Program-made: the position numbers and the translations under genes
From: FEN-1350 sp964643355
GTDB taxonomy: Bacteria; Planctomycetota; Phycisphaerae; Sedimentisphaerales; Anaerohalosphaeraceae
NCBI GenBank assembly: GCA_964643355.1
Contig: CAZXPW010000008.1
Location: 42,818-106,817 of the forward strand
DNA length: 64,000 nt
Direction of reading: 5' to 3'
Shown here: positions 41,439 to 50,155 of the stretch, piece after piece
Position numbering within the stretch: position 1 is the first letter of the stretch
How the letters are laid out: every line of letters starts with the position of its first letter
Notes under the pieces: model-generated
What the model was told of the DNA's origin: nothing
Database searches by the model: none
What the model saw: only the letters and a program-made list of their open reading frames with translations

Positions 41439-43208
41439 TTACGGAGATTGTTGTGATTGCCGTTCAATCATTTCACGGAATCCTTTTTCCTGTTCCATGA
41501 GTTGCTTGAACAATTCGGGCCGCTCAAGTTGGATTCGCGCCGCCAAGTTTCGACGAAGAACTTCGGGGTAATTCTGGTCGTTCAGGAAAGCCATGAAGGC
41601 GGCATAACGGATCAATTCAAAATCCGGCAATCCCATCCGGCCCGGTTCCCCCTGACCGTATTTGGTTTGATAGAGGGAATAAATTTCTTTTGCCCAGTTC
41701 TCCCGGGCTTCGGCCTCGGAGTCCCTGCGAACGGCGTACTGGAAGTACGCCTCATGCAGGGACATTAGAATCTGTTCGGTGGCGTCCTTATCGCTGATCC
41801 GGTCAAGTTCCTCGTTGATTCGGGCATGGACGAATTCGACCATAGGCATGGAATAATCGCTGCTGTGGCTTCCGGTGGAATATTCACGACGAAGCTGAAG
41901 ATAGATCTGTCCGGCTTTTTCTTTGTGGCCGGCCCGGTAGAACAATTCCACGGCATTCTCGAGGAAGTTCGCATGGCCGCCTCGTACGGCTTTTGGGTTG
42001 CCTTTTTCGAGGGTTTCGTATTTTTCGATATCCCGTTTCCAAAGTTCATTGCAGCTATCAAACATGCGAAGGTCAGGACGAAGAAAAACCGTCGGCAATT
42101 CTCCGGGAGCGCCATACAGGATCATGTCTCCCTGGCGGAAAAGGCTCTGAAGACCATGAAAGACGATACGGTCGGTGTTTTTTTCGTCGATGTTATACTG
42201 TCCCGGGCGTCCGGCGACCATTAAGCCCAGTTCCGCCCAGTAAATGGCGTGAGCGTTTGGATGTTCCCAGTTCAACGGCTGACGATTGTTTGGATCGTCG
42301 ATACTCGTCCGGCCGTACTTTTTATTCAGTTCCTGCATGAAAGCGATATCCATCTTCCATTCATTCCGGAGCTGATAAGCGCGGGCAAACAGGTCAAAAC
42401 GATCCAGAGCATCGCCTCCCCGAAATTCGTCGATTACGGCGAAGGCCTTTGGATCGAATTTTTGCGGATTTTGCCGCAGGGTCAGGTAGTTGGCCACAAG
42501 AGTTTTTTCATCCGCCTCCGCAAAGGCCTTTTCGGACGCCCGGAGTTTGTCGATCAGGGAAGCGACAGCGGGATCCTGGAGCAGAGTGGCCATATCCTTC
42601 GGTGCTTCGGCGAGTTTGGCGAAGATATCATTCGTTTCCGGATCGCCGAGGATCGCCCGCATGGCCAGTGCCAGTTCGCGTTTGTAGTGTCGATGGCAGT
42701 CGTCCGCTACGCCTCCGATTTTATGTTGGAAGATCCAGGCCATGGATCGGTAGAGAAGAATGCTTTTGGGGTTAAGCGGGATGGCTTTGTCGCGGAGAAG
42801 TTCATACCCATTGCGGACCCACCGCCAGCGTTCTTCCCATTGCGTGTTGGGTACGGCGACGGAAATATTGTAGGACATATTCCATGCATGAAAATCCCAT
42901 ACGGCCGCGAACCGCGGCTGAAGGGTGGTGATCCATTCGGCCAACTGCTTGGCGTCAAAGAACAGCCCCTTTTCCTTGAGATGGTCGGCCCGCATCCAGA
43001 GAACATCGACGATTAATCCGCGAAAAGCGCCCATTGCGACCGTAGCAAATGCCAGCGACGGCGGGGCATTTTCCAAAGGAGTGGTGACCACCAATCCCAT
43101 CTGTTGGCGGGATTCGGTCAGTGGAGCCAGACGAGTCCCCGCCAACCCCAGCAATCCGCAACCCAGGATAGCGAAAATCAGAACGATCAGTCGATCACGC
43201 CATTTCAT
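41439..43208 (-). CDS. Membrane-anchored helical-repeat protein of unknown function
   Basis: A 589-residue protein with one N-terminal membrane helix (residues about 7-27) and a long helical remainder that looks like TPR-type repeats (AWNMSYNISVAVPNTQWEE, WIFQHKIGGVADDCHRHYKR, AVELFYRAGHKEKAGQIYLQ). I do not recognise an enzyme. It begins 2 bases after the stop of the ABC permease and is the last gene of a seven-gene operon, so it is probably a partner of the ABC exporter, perhaps on the outer face of the membrane. Similar long proteins follow ABC-2 genes in other planctomycetes, as far as I remember. Confidence 0.65.
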   Translation of the reverse strand: MKWRDRLIVLIFAILGCGLLGLAGTRLAPLTESRQQMGLVVTTPLENAPPSLAFATVAMGAFRGLIVDVLWMRADHLKEKGLFFDAKQLAEWITTLQPRFAAVWDFHAWNMSYNISVAVPNTQWEERWRWVRNGYELLRDKAIPLNPKSILLYRSMAWIFQHKIGGVADDCHRHYKRELALAMRAILGDPETNDIFAKLAEAPKDMATLLQDPAVASLIDKLRASEKAFAEADEKTLVANYLTLRQNPQKFDPKAFAVIDEFRGGDALDRFDLFARAYQLRNEWKMDIAFMQELNKKYGRTSIDDPNNRQPLNWEHPNAHAIYWAELGLMVAGRPGQYNIDEKNTDRIVFHGLQSLFRQGDMILYGAPGELPTVFLRPDLRMFDSCNELWKRDIEKYETLEKGNPKAVRGGHANFLENAVELFYRAGHKEKAGQIYLQLRREYSTGSHSSDYSMPMVEFVHARINEELDRISDKDATEQILMSLHEAYFQYAVRRDSEAEARENWAKEIYSLYQTKYGQGEPGRMGLPDFELIRYAAFMAFLNDQNYPEVLRRNLAARIQLERPELFKQLMEQEKGFREMIERQSQQSP

Positions 43209-43210
43209 TT

Positions 43211-44581
43211 CTATCCGCTCGTCGTTTTGGAGATTTCTCGGTTATGAAACACCCACATTCCGAATAACAGAAGGATTCCGCTCTTGATCGCGCCCGTAAT
43301 TCCCCAGGCCTGAGCCAGAAACAACCATCCGAGGGATTTGGACTCCACCAGATAGGCGGTGGGATTGAACTGCTCGTCAAATTTGGGGAGGAACCAAAGA
43401 ATCGGTCGGATGGTAAAAGTGTAAACAACATCCAGGGTCGTTGACAAATTCTTGAACGATTCCAGAATGAACCCATTAATCATCCCCGAGGTATAAGCCA
43501 CCAGACAGATTAACACGGCAACGGGGAACGATAACCAGGTCGAGACGCTGACGCCCAGCGCCGCCAGGAACACCAGACGAACCAGAATCAGAGCGGCGAC
43601 CCGGAAGAAATTTCCTTCGAAAGTCCCCGTACGGTACATCACTTTGATATCATCGACAATGATGGTTCTCGATCCGTTTTGCGGATCGTTAAAAAAGATG
43701 ACCCCCAAAAATCCGTCGGCGGACACGCAGGAAGCCGGAACGGAAAATTCCAACTCGGTTTGCGTAGCGTCCATGCGCTGGATCGGATGAATCGGCGTGC
43801 TCGGATTTTGTCCCAGTTTCAGAGGGCGTATATCGCCGATCTCCCAGATACTGAGGACCTGTGTATCAAGCGGGTCATTGGAAATCCGAAATTTATAGCG
43901 GACAAAGATCATATCCTGGGGATCTTTGACGCGAACCTGATCGAATTCCCATACCTTCCCTCTTCCGGGTTCGCAGGTTTTGGCACGAAATAATTCCTGA
44001 CTTCGGATTTCGCTGAGGACTCGCTCCCGCGTCATATCCTCCGGGATCTGGTCATCTTTGCGGAGTTGGTCATATCGCCGGAGCACTTCTTCTTCGATGG
44101 CCTTTTCATCCAGGATCGGAATCCGTACCGCTCGGGCGGTGAAAAATTCGCGGTTGGCCTGTTGTCGTTGCCCTTCGGGCGCCTTGGCCCACCAGGGTAA
44201 CGACCAGGTTAGCCCCAGGATAATGGCGGAAAAAACGGCTAACAGAATCGCGTCTAAAACAACAACGCCCAGGAATTTTCCCAGTAATAGTTCGAAGCGG
44301 CGGATCGGCTTGGTGGTTACCAGAAAGATCTGCTTGTACTTGAGATCGCTGCTCAGAGAATAACAAGAGATGACAATCGTTAACAAACAAAGCAGAATAC
44401 TGGTCAGCGACAAACCGTAACTCGAAAAAGTCTGAAGTTTTCCCTTGAGGGTCTGATCTCCGACGACCGTCAGGCCCATCAGCGGCAATAACACCAACAA
44501 CAACACAATGACGATGCCGGCGGATTTCAATCGAATCGCCTGGGCTATGGTATTGGAAGCGACCGCCCAGATTCTACGCAT
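43211..44581 (-). CDS. ABC-2 type permease with large extracytoplasmic domain
   Basis: Membrane subunit of an ABC exporter, 456 residues. ATG 44581 overlaps the ATPase stop by 8 bases, indicating translational coupling. Hydrophobic helices lie at about residues 20-40, 55-75 and 100-125; then comes a soluble domain of about 190 residues (130-320) containing VWEFDQVRVKDPQDMIFVRY and a jelly-roll-like strand series; then four more helices. ABC-2 permeases usually have six helices and short loops, so this domain is an unusual insert. The N-terminal RRIWAVASNTIAQAIR is typical of ABC-2 subunits (GldA/NatB-like). Confidence 0.8.
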   Translation of the reverse strand: MRRIWAVASNTIAQAIRLKSAGIVIVLLLVLLPLMGLTVVGDQTLKGKLQTFSSYGLSLTSILLCLLTIVISCYSLSSDLKYKQIFLVTTKPIRRFELLLGKFLGVVVLDAILLAVFSAIILGLTWSLPWWAKAPEGQRQQANREFFTARAVRIPILDEKAIEEEVLRRYDQLRKDDQIPEDMTRERVLSEIRSQELFRAKTCEPGRGKVWEFDQVRVKDPQDMIFVRYKFRISNDPLDTQVLSIWEIGDIRPLKLGQNPSTPIHPIQRMDATQTELEFSVPASCVSADGFLGVIFFNDPQNGSRTIIVDDIKVMYRTGTFEGNFFRVAALILVRLVFLAALGVSVSTWLSFPVAVLICLVAYTSGMINGFILESFKNLSTTLDVVYTFTIRPILWFLPKFDEQFNPTAYLVESKSLGWLFLAQAWGITGAIKSGILLLFGMWVFHNREISKTTSG

Positions 44582-45848
44582 GATCCTTGTCTCCGGGCGT
44601 TTCGGGCCGCTGGGTAGGGTGAGTCTGGGCCTTTCCATTCGTGGAACGGTCTATGAGCGCGTCCAGGATATTCTGCCGAACCTCATCGGCTGACGGCGGA
44701 GCGATTTCAGAAGGACGAGCGGGTTGCGTTGACGGTTCCGTCGATGGCGCCGAGAGGGCTTGAGTCAATTGGTCCAGCAAATCCGTTTTAATTGGCGTTG
44801 CCGACGCATCGGATTGAACGGGGGAAAGTTCGACAAACTCGGGTTTGCGGAATTCCCTGGATTGAGCATCCGGTTCAGGCGCAGCGAGACGCTGAAGGAT
44901 ATCTTCGGTTTTGGTTTCCTCAGCCAAGAAGCCGCCGATGGCGGTTGTGCTGATAGCGCCGCTGGTTCGCTGCTGACGATGCTGCGCATCGGTGACAACC
45001 CGGACGAATAAGTCCTCAAGACGATTCAGGGGCGAACTGATTTGGCATTCGGCTTGCTCTTGCGCAAGGATCTTCTGAATCTGATTCAGGGCCGTATCGC
45101 TGATGGCGTTGGTGATGATCTGTCTTTTGTCGCTTTGCTGAAGCAGAGAACGGACAGGCCCTTCTACCTGCATCTTTCCCCCATACAGGATGCCGATCCG
45201 ATCACAGACATCCTCCACATCGGCCAATAAATGACTACACAGGAGGATGGTTTTTCCCCGCTTGCCCAGATGAATCAGAAGGTCCTTGATCTGACGGGTT
45301 CCAATGGGATCCATACCGGAGGTCGGTTCGTCGAGGATCAACAAATCGGGGTCGTTGATCAGGGCCTGGGCAAGGCCAATGCGACGGGCCATTCCCTTGG
45401 AGAAAGTGCCCACCTGCCGATTGGCCATGCCGGTTAAGCCGACCATTTCCAACAGGGATTCGATCCTTGCTTTGCGGACTCGGGAGGGGAGGTTAAATAA
45501 GCGGCCGTAAAAATCAAGCGTTTCTCGAGCGGTCAGGTAACGATACAAATAGGATTCCTCGGGCAAATAGCCGATTCGTTCGGTGATTTTCGGATCGCGT
45601 CCGTCGCCTCCAAGAATAAAGGCTTTGCCTCGTGTTGGATGCAGAAGATTCAGCAACATTTTGATCGTGGTGGTTTTACCGGAACCGTTGGGCCCCAGAA
45701 AACCGTAAATTTCGTTACGATGGATCTTAAGATTCAGATCTTCGACCGCGATAACCTTGGCTCTCCCCCACCAATCGGGGAAGATTTTGGTCAGCGCAAT
45801 GGTTTCAATCACGAATTCGCCATTTTTCCCTGTCACTGAAAACCTCAT
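44574..45848 (-). CDS. ABC transporter ATPase with C-terminal extension
   Basis: Energises the adjoining permease. The nucleotide-binding domain covers residues about 14-240 with Walker A GPNGSGKTTT, signature FSKGMARRIGLAQAL, Walker B LLILDEPTSGMDP and the switch His in LLCSHLL. Residues about 290-424 form an extension not seen in typical 300-residue ABC-2 ATPases: a conserved-looking part (GAISTTAIGGFLAEETKTED) and a low-complexity tail rich in Pro, Thr, Ser and Gln. Start at ATG 45848, 34 bases behind the stop of the metal ATPase gene. Substrate of the exporter is unknown. Confidence 0.88.
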   Translation of the reverse strand: MRFSVTGKNGEFVIETIALTKIFPDWWGRAKVIAVEDLNLKIHRNEIYGFLGPNGSGKTTTIKMLLNLLHPTRGKAFILGGDGRDPKITERIGYLPEESYLYRYLTARETLDFYGRLFNLPSRVRKARIESLLEMVGLTGMANRQVGTFSKGMARRIGLAQALINDPDLLILDEPTSGMDPIGTRQIKDLLIHLGKRGKTILLCSHLLADVEDVCDRIGILYGGKMQVEGPVRSLLQQSDKRQIITNAISDTALNQIQKILAQEQAECQISSPLNRLEDLFVRVVTDAQHRQQRTSGAISTTAIGGFLAEETKTEDILQRLAAPEPDAQSREFRKPEFVELSPVQSDASATPIKTDLLDQLTQALSAPSTEPSTQPARPSEIAPPSADEVRQNILDALIDRSTNGKAQTHPTQRPETPGDKDHA

Positions 45849-45882
45849 GAATAGGATATTCTACCGCCGATCGTCCCGCTTG

Positions 45883-47826
45883 CTATGATGCAGTCGGCGC
45901 GGCGTGAGCTTCGAGGTGTTCGCCGAAACGAACCAGACGAGCACTATTGAAGATCACGACAACGGACCCAGCCAGATGTAAAAACGCCGCCAGAATCACC
46001 GGTAACCATCCGGCGGCCGAAGCGCTGACGCCCGCGACAATAAATAAAATTCCAAATAACAGATTCTGGTTGATTACAACCCGCGTTTTTCGCGACAGTT
46101 GAACCAAAAACGGTAGTCGCCGTAAATCGTTGCTCATTAGGGCAATGGAGGCGGAGTTGATGGCCACATCGCTACCCGCGGCCCCCATGGCAATACCCAA
46201 ATCTCCTGCGGCCAGAGCCGGAGCATCGTTGATTCCGTCGCCGACCACCGCCACAGCATGCCCTTCCCCGCGAATTTTTTCGACGACGGCCAGTTTGTCC
46301 TGCGGGAGACAATGTGCCCGATAGTCCGTGCACCCCAGTTCCGCCGAGACGCGATTGGCCACCTCGCTGCGGTCTCCGGTGAGCATGGTAACGCGTTTGA
46401 TACCGATGGAGAACAGCTCCTTGACGGCCGACTGGGCTTCGGGTCGGGCTTTGTCCTGCAGTCCGATCCATCCGATACATTTTGAATCTTTTGAAACATA
46501 CAAGGTGCTGAATCCCTGCTCTTCATGCAGGGAGGGATCCGGAACATTGTGGACATCGACGCCGTTTTCCGTCAGGAAGCTTTCGCGGCCTACGCGGATG
46601 GTATTGCCTTGAACTGTTGCGGTTACGCCCTTTCCGGGCGATTCCTGAAACTCTGTGGCGGGCGGGAGCGATACATTCGCCTCCCTGGCCAGTTGTTGCA
46701 AGGCGCGGGCGGCAGGGTGTTTGCTCATTTGCTCGGCGGAGGCCGACAACCGAAGCAAGTCCGCCGGAGCCACTCCCGGTGCGGTTTCCAGCTTGGTTAC
46801 ATACAACTGACCGGTGGTCAGAGTCCCGGTCTTGTCGAAGATTATGGCGGTGATCTTGCCGGCGATTTCTAGCAAGCTGACATTCTTGATCAGTACGCCC
46901 AGTCGAGCGGCCGCCGAAAGGGCCGCAACCATTGCCGTGGGGGTGGCCAGAATCAGGGCGCAAGGGCAAGAAACCACCAACGCCGAGATGGAACGGTTGA
47001 TGTCTCGGGTGAAAAACCAGATAATCGCAGCGATCATCAGAATCGTCGGGACATACCATTTGATATGGCTGTCAATAATTCGCATGATCGGACTCTGCGT
47101 TTTTTCCGCGGCCATGATCAGGTGCTGAACCCGGCCCAGTGTGGTATCCTCTCCGGCCTTGGTCACCGTGATATCCAAGGCCCCGGTCAGGTTGCTGGTA
47201 CCGGCATAGACGGGCATACCCGGAACCTTGTCCACCGGGAGCGACTCGCCGGTGATCGAGGCCTCGTTTACGGAACTGACGCCGATGCGGATTTCCCCGT
47301 CGGCCGGGATATTGTCGCCGGGGCGCACCCGGACGACATCGCCCGGTTTGAGGGCACTGACCTGAGTCTGAATTTCGTTTCCCCCCGGTCCTATCACATT
47401 GGCCACGGTGGGAGTCAGCTTGATCAGCGATTCGATGGCGGCTCGAGCTCCCAGCGCGGTTCGCGTTTCCATCAGTTCAGCCAACAAAACGAAAAAGGCC
47501 ACAAGTCCCGCCTCGGCATATTCCCCCATCGCAAACGCCGCGACGATCGCCAGAGCCACCAGTTCGTCCATGTGCATGTGGCCGTGCAGAATACATCGGA
47601 GGGCGTGCCAGACGACCGGTAATGCCAACAAAAGGGCACCGACCATTGCGCACAGTTTGGCGATCGGGAAGTCTGCCCCGTAAAACAGGGGCGCCAGTTT
47701 GCTATTGATCAGCAAAACGCCGCCGGTCAAAGTCCCCAGCATGGCGATGCTGATGCGAAACTGTTTTTCCCGCGTCTGTTCGTACTGCAGTTCGTGATCC
47801 CGGATTCCGATCAGTTCATGTCCCAT
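45883..47826 (-). CDS. P1B-type heavy-metal-translocating ATPase
   Basis: Pumps a transition metal across the inner membrane. It has 647 residues and no N-terminal metal-binding domain of the CxxC type. It shows the A-domain TGES loop (ASITGESLPVDK), the membrane metal site CPC (Cys287, Cys289, in SCPCALILATPTAM), the phosphorylation Asp331 in FDKTGTLT, the HP motif (SKHPAARAL) and the hinge GDGINDAPALA. The last helix has HLAGSVVVIFNSARL, with His where Zn/Cd pumps usually have Asp, so zinc versus cobalt or another metal remains open. A His-rich loop (LHGHMHMDE) lies at helix 2. It sits between HflK and the ABC genes in one operon. Confidence 0.92.
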   Translation of the reverse strand: MGHELIGIRDHELQYEQTREKQFRISIAMLGTLTGGVLLINSKLAPLFYGADFPIAKLCAMVGALLLALPVVWHALRCILHGHMHMDELVALAIVAAFAMGEYAEAGLVAFFVLLAELMETRTALGARAAIESLIKLTPTVANVIGPGGNEIQTQVSALKPGDVVRVRPGDNIPADGEIRIGVSSVNEASITGESLPVDKVPGMPVYAGTSNLTGALDITVTKAGEDTTLGRVQHLIMAAEKTQSPIMRIIDSHIKWYVPTILMIAAIIWFFTRDINRSISALVVSCPCALILATPTAMVAALSAAARLGVLIKNVSLLEIAGKITAIIFDKTGTLTTGQLYVTKLETAPGVAPADLLRLSASAEQMSKHPAARALQQLAREANVSLPPATEFQESPGKGVTATVQGNTIRVGRESFLTENGVDVHNVPDPSLHEEQGFSTLYVSKDSKCIGWIGLQDKARPEAQSAVKELFSIGIKRVTMLTGDRSEVANRVSAELGCTDYRAHCLPQDKLAVVEKIRGEGHAVAVVGDGINDAPALAAGDLGIAMGAAGSDVAINSASIALMSNDLRRLPFLVQLSRKTRVVINQNLLFGILFIVAGVSASAAGWLPVILAAFLHLAGSVVVIFNSARLVRFGEHLEAHAAPTAS

Positions 47827-47869
47827 AGTATGTCCGTTACGGTTAAGGTTCTTGTCCTTCCCGGCCGGG

Positions 47870-49186
47870 TTAGGGCTGGGTCGTCTGCGACGGTTTCGGT
47901 TGCTTGCGGATAGCCGGATCGCGGTTGATCAGAATCCGCAATTCTTTGGCCTTGTCGTCGGATGGCTGCAGGAATATTTTTTCCTGGGCATTCTGCATGA
48001 CCTCTTCAATCGCATCCTGATAGATGCGATTCAGGACCAGCTCCGGTCTTTTGCGATATTCGGGCAACAGACTCCGAAGATAATCGGCGCTGGATTTGGT
48101 TTCTTCCACGACTTTTGTTCGGTACGCCTTGGCTTGTGCGATCACCTCCTGGCTGGCGCCGGCCAGTTCCGAACACAACTGTTCGCGCTGTGCGTCGGAA
48201 AGGGACGGGCTTTTCATTTTATCCAAAACTTCCGAGGCCTTGGCTCCCCCGGCCTCATTAAGCAGTTTGGATGCGTCACCCTTGGCCTGGTCGATCATCT
48301 GTTGCCGTTGCTGGGAAGCTCGGTTGGATTGGAGAAAGGCGTCGTTAACCTGGCGAGGCCAGGTGATTTTTCCGAGAGGGAGCATGGTATTTACCGTTAG
48401 GCCGCTGTGAATGGAATCGAGTTTGTCCTGAAGGATTTTTGAGACGGTATCGGCGATCCCTTTCTGGCTGACAATCGCCTCGTCGATGCTGTACCGGATC
48501 AGGGTCGAAACGATAGCGTCGGCAGCCAGAGACTTGATCAGAGGATGAACGCTTTCCGCTACCTGACTCATGAAGGTTTGCCCCGGACCGGGGGAACGAT
48601 GGTACATATTCTGAAAAAATTGCGCCGGATCGCCGATCTGGTAAGTCAATTGCCAGCGGCAGTGAACGATGTTATAATCAATCCCGCTGGTACTGTCGCG
48701 GGTTTCGCTGCGGGTCAGGCAATATCCATCCCGGGTGGGATCCATTGCCGGGGGAGCGTACATCGTTGCCGCAACCTTGGGATCCAGCTTTTCTGTATCC
48801 GTCATGAAATACCAGAAGTCTTCGATCTCGATGGTCTGCTGCGTTGTGGGGATTTTGATGATTTCAGAAATCGGAGCCGGCCAGGTCCATTTCAGGCCGG
48901 AATCCAGAACCTGCTTTCCTTCTTTCCCATAGGGACGAATTTTGCCGAATCGCAAAATCAGGGCTTTTTCGTTTTCCTGAACGCTGAAGATCCCGCTGGT
49001 GACAAACCAGAGAACCAAAAGGACCATGATCCCCTTGAGGATGAAAAAGGTCTTTCGCAGCGCATCCTGGAGGGATTGAGTGGCGGTGTCGCTTTCAATC
49101 AACGCCGGAATTTGTGCTGGTTCGGGCGATCGGGGGTCGTGATCGTGATTGTGTCCGGGGCCGTGTTGATGTTCGTTATGGTTCAT
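47870..49186 (-). CDS. hflK: SPFH-domain HflK-like membrane protein with His-rich N-terminus
   Basis: A 438-residue member of the HflK/prohibitin family, which in other bacteria forms a large ring with HflC around FtsH. The N-terminal 17 residues are rich in His (NHNEHQHGPGHNHDHD), a feature not usual in HflK. One membrane helix is at about residues 45-66. The SPFH domain follows (FSVQENEKALILRFGKI, KWTWPAPISEIIKIP), then a long helical part ending near residue 400. The gene lies 30 bases behind HflC and 43 bases before the metal ATPase. The HflK call is by family and order; the pair's partner protease is not in the window. Confidence 0.85.
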   Translation of the reverse strand: MNHNEHQHGPGHNHDHDPRSPEPAQIPALIESDTATQSLQDALRKTFFILKGIMVLLVLWFVTSGIFSVQENEKALILRFGKIRPYGKEGKQVLDSGLKWTWPAPISEIIKIPTTQQTIEIEDFWYFMTDTEKLDPKVAATMYAPPAMDPTRDGYCLTRSETRDSTSGIDYNIVHCRWQLTYQIGDPAQFFQNMYHRSPGPGQTFMSQVAESVHPLIKSLAADAIVSTLIRYSIDEAIVSQKGIADTVSKILQDKLDSIHSGLTVNTMLPLGKITWPRQVNDAFLQSNRASQQRQQMIDQAKGDASKLLNEAGGAKASEVLDKMKSPSLSDAQREQLCSELAGASQEVIAQAKAYRTKVVEETKSSADYLRSLLPEYRKRPELVLNRIYQDAIEEVMQNAQEKIFLQPSDDKAKELRILINRDPAIRKQPKPSQTTQP

Positions 49187-49216
49187 GGATATTCCTTCGT
49201 CGATTACCCAGAATCG

Positions 49217-50131
49217 TTACTTTCCCGCCGGGGCGGTTGTAGCGGAGGAGGGCTTGATACTGGGGGCCTCTTTGAGCAGACGAATCGGATCGGCGTCGGT
49301 TCCCAGAACGAGAGTCGTTTTGTCCTTGAGGACCTTCTTTAAGGCGTCGATATCCCGCAAAAAGATCGCCAATTGAGGATCCGATTCGAGCATTTGGTAA
49401 TACCGGGCGGCCTCGGCGTCACCTTGACCGCGGATGGATTTGGCTTGAGCCTCGACAACGGCCAGAAGCTCGGTCCTTTTGGCCTCCGCGTCGCTGCGGA
49501 TTTTGCGAGCCATGGCCTCGCCTTCCGAGAGAATGGCGTCGGCTTTCTGTTGCCGTTCGGCCTTCATGCGATTGAAAACCTGTTCGGTTGTTTTTTCGCT
49601 GATTTGTAGCCGTTTGATGCCGACGGTCTGAATATCGATTCCGAATTCCTGCGCTTTGGGCTGGATCCCGGCCAACATGTCGGCTTCGATTTGTTCGAAT
49701 TTGTTCTGGGAGGGATCTGCGTTTACGAAGTCGCTGAAATAGTATTTTCCAACCGTCGTATTCTGGGTATTGCCCAAAAGACTTTTGAGTTGAAGTTCCG
49801 CTCCTTTCTGATCGATGACGGAGTTATAAAATTTCAGGGGATTTCCCACTCGCCATACGACATAGCTATACACAATAATAGGTTCGCCGCCGGCGGTGGT
49901 CGTTTCCTCCATTTTGCGTTCGTAGAGATGGGAACGAGAATCCAATTTATACACGACTTGAATCGGAACCGGCCATTTGAAATGCCAGCCGGGTTCCTCG
50001 ATGGTTCGGACATGCTTTCCGAATCGAAGTACCAGCGCCTTTTCCGTTTCCCGGACCTGAAACGAAAAGAAAGTTAATCCAAGAATCGCAACGATCAGCA
50101 CCACCAGAATCAGAACGGAAATATTTTTCAT
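49217..50131 (-). CDS. hflC: SPFH-domain HflC-like membrane protein
   Basis: A 304-residue protein with an N-terminal membrane helix (residues about 3-25), then the SPFH domain (FSFQVRETEKALVLRFGKHV, GWHFKWPVPIQVVYKLDS) and a helical C-terminus rich in Ala, Glu and Arg (RMKAERQQKADAILSEGEAM, YYQMLESDPQLAIFLRDIDA). These features and the length match HflC, the partner of HflK in the complex that modulates FtsH. It is the middle of three SPFH genes, with 24 and 30 bases to its neighbours. The C-terminal tail after residue 285 is short and unrelated to E. coli HflC. Confidence 0.88.
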   Translation of the reverse strand: MKNISVLILVVLIVAILGLTFFSFQVRETEKALVLRFGKHVRTIEEPGWHFKWPVPIQVVYKLDSRSHLYERKMEETTTAGGEPIIVYSYVVWRVGNPLKFYNSVIDQKGAELQLKSLLGNTQNTTVGKYYFSDFVNADPSQNKFEQIEADMLAGIQPKAQEFGIDIQTVGIKRLQISEKTTEQVFNRMKAERQQKADAILSEGEAMARKIRSDAEAKRTELLAVVEAQAKSIRGQGDAEAARYYQMLESDPQLAIFLRDIDALKKVLKDKTTLVLGTDADPIRLLKEAPSIKPSSATTAPAGK

Positions 50132-50155
50132 ATTCGAATCCCTTGTAAATGCGGG

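Noticed and set aside
45042..45437. Short plus-strand frames opposite the ABC ATPase
   Set aside because: Shadows of the Walker and signature region; no independent evidence.
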